16,853 nucleotides of DNA from HGM04593 sp045589695 (lineage in GTDB: Bacteria > Bacteroidota > Bacteroidia > Bacteroidales > Bacteroidaceae), in the NCBI GenBank assembly GCA_045589695.1, contig JAZNPP010000064.1:1-16853 (forward strand), written 5' to 3'. The position numbers were made by a program, and so were the translations under genes. Each line of letters begins with the position of its first letter. The stretch's first letter is position 1. Of the stretch, positions 15,609-16,853 are shown piece after piece. The notes under the pieces are model-generated. The model had not been told where the DNA came from, ran no database searches, and saw only the letters and a list, made by a program, of their open reading frames with translations.

Positions 15609-15616
15609 CAAAGGTA
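15609..15616 (-). promoter_or_regulatory. -7 promoter box for the helicase-nuclease gene
   Basis: On the minus strand these bases read TACCTTTG, an exact TAnnTTTG match. Transcription would start near 15602, only about 11 nt before the ATG at 15591, so the mRNA would be nearly leaderless. No -33 TTTG is seen at standard spacing. Confidence 0.45.
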
Positions 15617-15784
15617 ACGGTTTTTTCGACACACTGTTTGACGGACAGCAAAATAGTTTTCTGCCAAAATTCGGAGTTTCTGTAAATTTTCTATATCTTT
15701 ATAATGGCTATGGCTTTGCCGGTGAGCCGTTATGTGACTGAAAAAGAAATCCGTCAGAATGTTACATCGAGCCAAAAATTGTTT

Positions 15785-15813
15785 AAAATAAAAAAGATAG
15801 CTGAAAGCTGTCT
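15785..15813 (-). terminator. Intrinsic terminator at the end of the RNA gene
   Basis: Read on the minus strand, AGACAGCT-TTC-AGCTATCT (one G-U pair) is followed by TTTTTATTTT. This is a canonical Rho-independent terminator oriented to stop transcription coming from the 15985-16015 promoter, before the helicase gene. Confidence 0.75.
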
Positions 15814-15980
15814 GACTTTGAGCGGAAAACGAGAGTCTGTCCATCTGCTCCTCACTCTGTATATCAAGCAATTGCCTTTGCCCAATACTATACTCCCAAT
15901 TCGAGGGACACTTGGGTTGTTTCAGGGTGTCATTTTCGAGTCCGACTTTTCCCACACAAACTTCAGAACTACAGTTGCTT
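15788..15980 (-). ncRNA. Candidate structured small RNA (about 193 nt, 6S-like?)
   Basis: A full consensus promoter (15985-16015) and an intrinsic terminator define a transcript of about 193 nt. It contains no convincing protein: the frame across it has no domain and runs through the terminator into the helicase start. The ends can pair. Near the 5' end, GUAG, CUGAA and UUGU elements match CUAU, UUCAG and ACAG near the 3' end. GGAAAA then pairs with UUUUCC further in. Internally, GACAC pairs with GUGUC, CCCAA with UUGGG, and GUAUA with UAUAC. A long irregular closing stem with an interrupted centre, and this size, fit 6S RNA. I could not align it to a 6S model, so that identity is a guess. 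Alternatives are a leader or attenuator, or an RNA partner of the helicase-nuclease. Confidence 0.55.
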
Positions 15981-15984
15981 ACGA

Positions 15985-16015
15985 CAAATTTACGAATAAT
16001 TTTTGAATTGACAAA
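15985..16015 (-). promoter_or_regulatory. Consensus promoter for the candidate small RNA
   Basis: On the minus strand the -33 TTTG (16012-16015) is followed after 19 bp by TAAATTTG (15985-15992). Both boxes match the Bacteroidales consensus exactly and the spacing is standard, making this the best-formed promoter in the window together with 466-495. Transcription should start near 15979-15980. Confidence 0.7.
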
Positions 16016-16057
16016 ATCAAAAAGAAATGACCTCTATTTGAGCCGCCTCTCTTCGGT

Positions 16058-16397
16058 TTACTGAACATTAGCACTAGCTTTCGCTTTGCTATTGCGCTTA
16101 TGGGCGATTAGGTTTTGCAGCATCTCCTCGCTACTCTTGATTGTGTGAGCACGCATGCAACGCTTAATCTCTGCAATCTGTACTGATGGTGCTGTAAGTG
16201 GTTTTGCCGGCACTGCGAAGGCTTTGCAAGGTCTTGTTGCAGATGCAGAGATACTCGCATACCGCCTGCCCATCAACCCAATCATCGTCGAGAGAACTTT
16301 GCTGCTCTAATTTGGCTTTGCGGATGAACTCGTCCATTGCATCAATTTTGCTAATCAGCTGCTGAAAAGCGCTGTGTTCGATAGTTAGTACTTCCAT
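16058..16397 (-). pseudogene. Frameshifted helix-turn-helix (excisionase-like) protein gene
   Basis: The first frame (ATG at 16397) encodes MEVLTIEHSAFQQLISKIDA...DDDWVDGQAVCEYLCICNKTLQSLRSAGKTTYSTIS. This is the N-terminal two-thirds of the small HTH_17/MerR-like proteins common on Bacteroidales mobile elements. It then stops at once. The following frame, one base over, continues with QIAEIKRCMRAHTIKSSEEMLQNLIAHKR, the normal family C-terminus, ending at 16058. The break is near 16178-16186. Compared with remembered homologues (TYSTIS, a few residues with one or two Tyr, then IAEIKR), about five residues are missing. A deletion of about 14 bases is therefore likelier than a one-base insertion. 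Sequencing error is possible. In the family these proteins act as DNA-binding accessory factors for element transfer or excision. Confidence 0.75.
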
Positions 16398-16499
16398 AGA
16401 TCTTGGTCTTATTTGTTAAACATAAATGTGAGTTTGTGCGATTGAGGTCGCTCCATTGAAAGAGTAGGGACTTGTGCCCGAAAAGGTTGGACAACTACA

Positions 16500-16526
16500 C
16501 AAAAAAGCAGAGGGGTTACCTCTGCT
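16500..16526 (-). terminator. Intrinsic terminator after the right-edge ORF
   Basis: On the minus strand AGCAGAGG-TAACC-CCTCTGCT is a perfect 8-bp stem followed by TTTTT. It lies 24 bp beyond the stop codon of the 16550 ORF and marks the end of that transcript. Confidence 0.8.
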
Positions 16527-16549
16527 TGGGGTGGGATTAGATATCCTTA

Positions 16550-16853
16550 TTATCTCCTATTAAGACTACTTAGACCGTCGATAAGTAGCGATATACCATC
16601 TATAATTGTCATAGTGCCATGCTTTGCAATTTGACGATTACAATCTTCAATGTGCTGCTGGCACTCTATAACTATATTGTATTCTTCTTGTGTGCAATAT
16701 CCTCTAAATCTAGCAACGCAAACAATGTAGTTGCATAGTTGAGAAAACTCAACAATCATCGCCTTAAAGCGGGCTATCTGCGAAACATTGTATACCAACG
16801 ATACTCCTCCAACAATCATCCTTGCCTTTTCATCCTTCATCGCTGCAACTTTT
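16550..16853 (-). CDS. Unrecognised small protein, possibly the C-terminus of a longer gene
   Basis: I do not recognise this gene. From the first ATG in the window (16840) it encodes 96 residues. The frame stays open (KVAA before the Met) to the window edge, so it may be the end of a longer protein. The sequence has two hydrophobic, glycine-containing patches (MIVGGVSLVYNVSQI near the start and MTIIDGISLLIDGLSSL near the end). Between them is a helical middle with several Cys (LCNYIVCVARFRGYC, IECQQHIEDC). The hydrophobic ends are short for true membrane helices. A strong terminator follows directly, supporting a real 3' gene end. The AT-rich codon use resembles the helicase gene more than the lysine genes. 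Confidence 0.5.
   Translation of the reverse strand, partial: KVAAMKDEKARMIVGGVSLVYNVSQIARFKAMIVEFSQLCNYIVCVARFRGYCTQEEYNIVIECQQHIEDCNRQIAKHGTMTIIDGISLLIDGLSSLNRR

Noticed and set aside
15575..15955. 126-codon minus-strand frame over the RNA candidate
   Set aside because: It spans an intrinsic terminator, overlaps the helicase start, changes character halfway, and has no domain. The region is better explained as a structured RNA.
12832..16853. CRISPR array, retron or toxin-antitoxin gene pair around the helicase
   Set aside because: No repeat-spacer pattern, reverse transcriptase motif or toxin-like small ORF pair could be found on either strand.

Overview
The window is chromosomal DNA from a member of the Bacteroidota, most likely the order Bacteroidales. 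Three things support this. Promoters match the Bacteroidales pattern (a -33 TTTG and a -7 TAnnTTTG box), with no Shine-Dalgarno sites. One gene encodes the DUF2027-plus-Smr protein typical of this phylum. A secreted protein ends in the 'YDLQGRR...GIYIVNG.KV' tail common in gut Bacteroidales. The family (Prevotellaceae, Muribaculaceae, Bacteroidaceae) cannot be settled from the sequence alone.

Layout. 1-567: non-coding, with a structured repeat-like block and then a clean promoter. 568-2436 (+): secreted modular surface protein. 2437-3045: repeat debris, a 51-residue peptide gene (2609-2764) and a strong terminator. 3046-4128 (+): DUF2027/Smr protein. 4315-6813 (+): peptidase T and a LolC/FtsX-type permease, 24 bp apart. 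7032-10277 (-): an operon reading FtsE-type ABC ATPase, aspartate kinase (lysC), diaminopimelate decarboxylase (lysA), expressed from a promoter at 10335-10342. 10503-11979 (+): divergently transcribed membrane LytTR regulator, then purN, closed by a perfect 13-bp hairpin. 12158-12790 (-): flavodoxin-fold oxidoreductase with a cysteine cluster. 12832-15591 (-): large SF1 (Upf1/Dna2-like) helicase with a C-terminal Vsr/DUF559-like nuclease domain. 15785-16015 (-): promoter, about 193-nt structured RNA and intrinsic terminator. 16058-16397 (-): frameshifted mobile-element-type HTH gene. 16550-16853 (-): unrecognised small ORF, possibly the C-terminus of a longer gene.

Functionally, the left and middle parts are housekeeping: peptide turnover, lysine/DAP and purine synthesis, envelope transport and signalling. 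A 106-bp element sits just behind the stop codons of two genes, and a 21-bp piece of it behind a third. The right end (from about 12.8 kb) looks accessory: a helicase-nuclease of anti-phage-like architecture, an HTH remnant typical of mobile elements, and an orphan small ORF. The most interesting unit is the stand-alone RNA gene candidate at 15788-15980. It has a consensus promoter (TTTG-N19-TAAATTTG), ends that can pair, internal hairpins and a terminator. It could be a 6S-like RNA or an RNA partner or leader of the helicase-nuclease.
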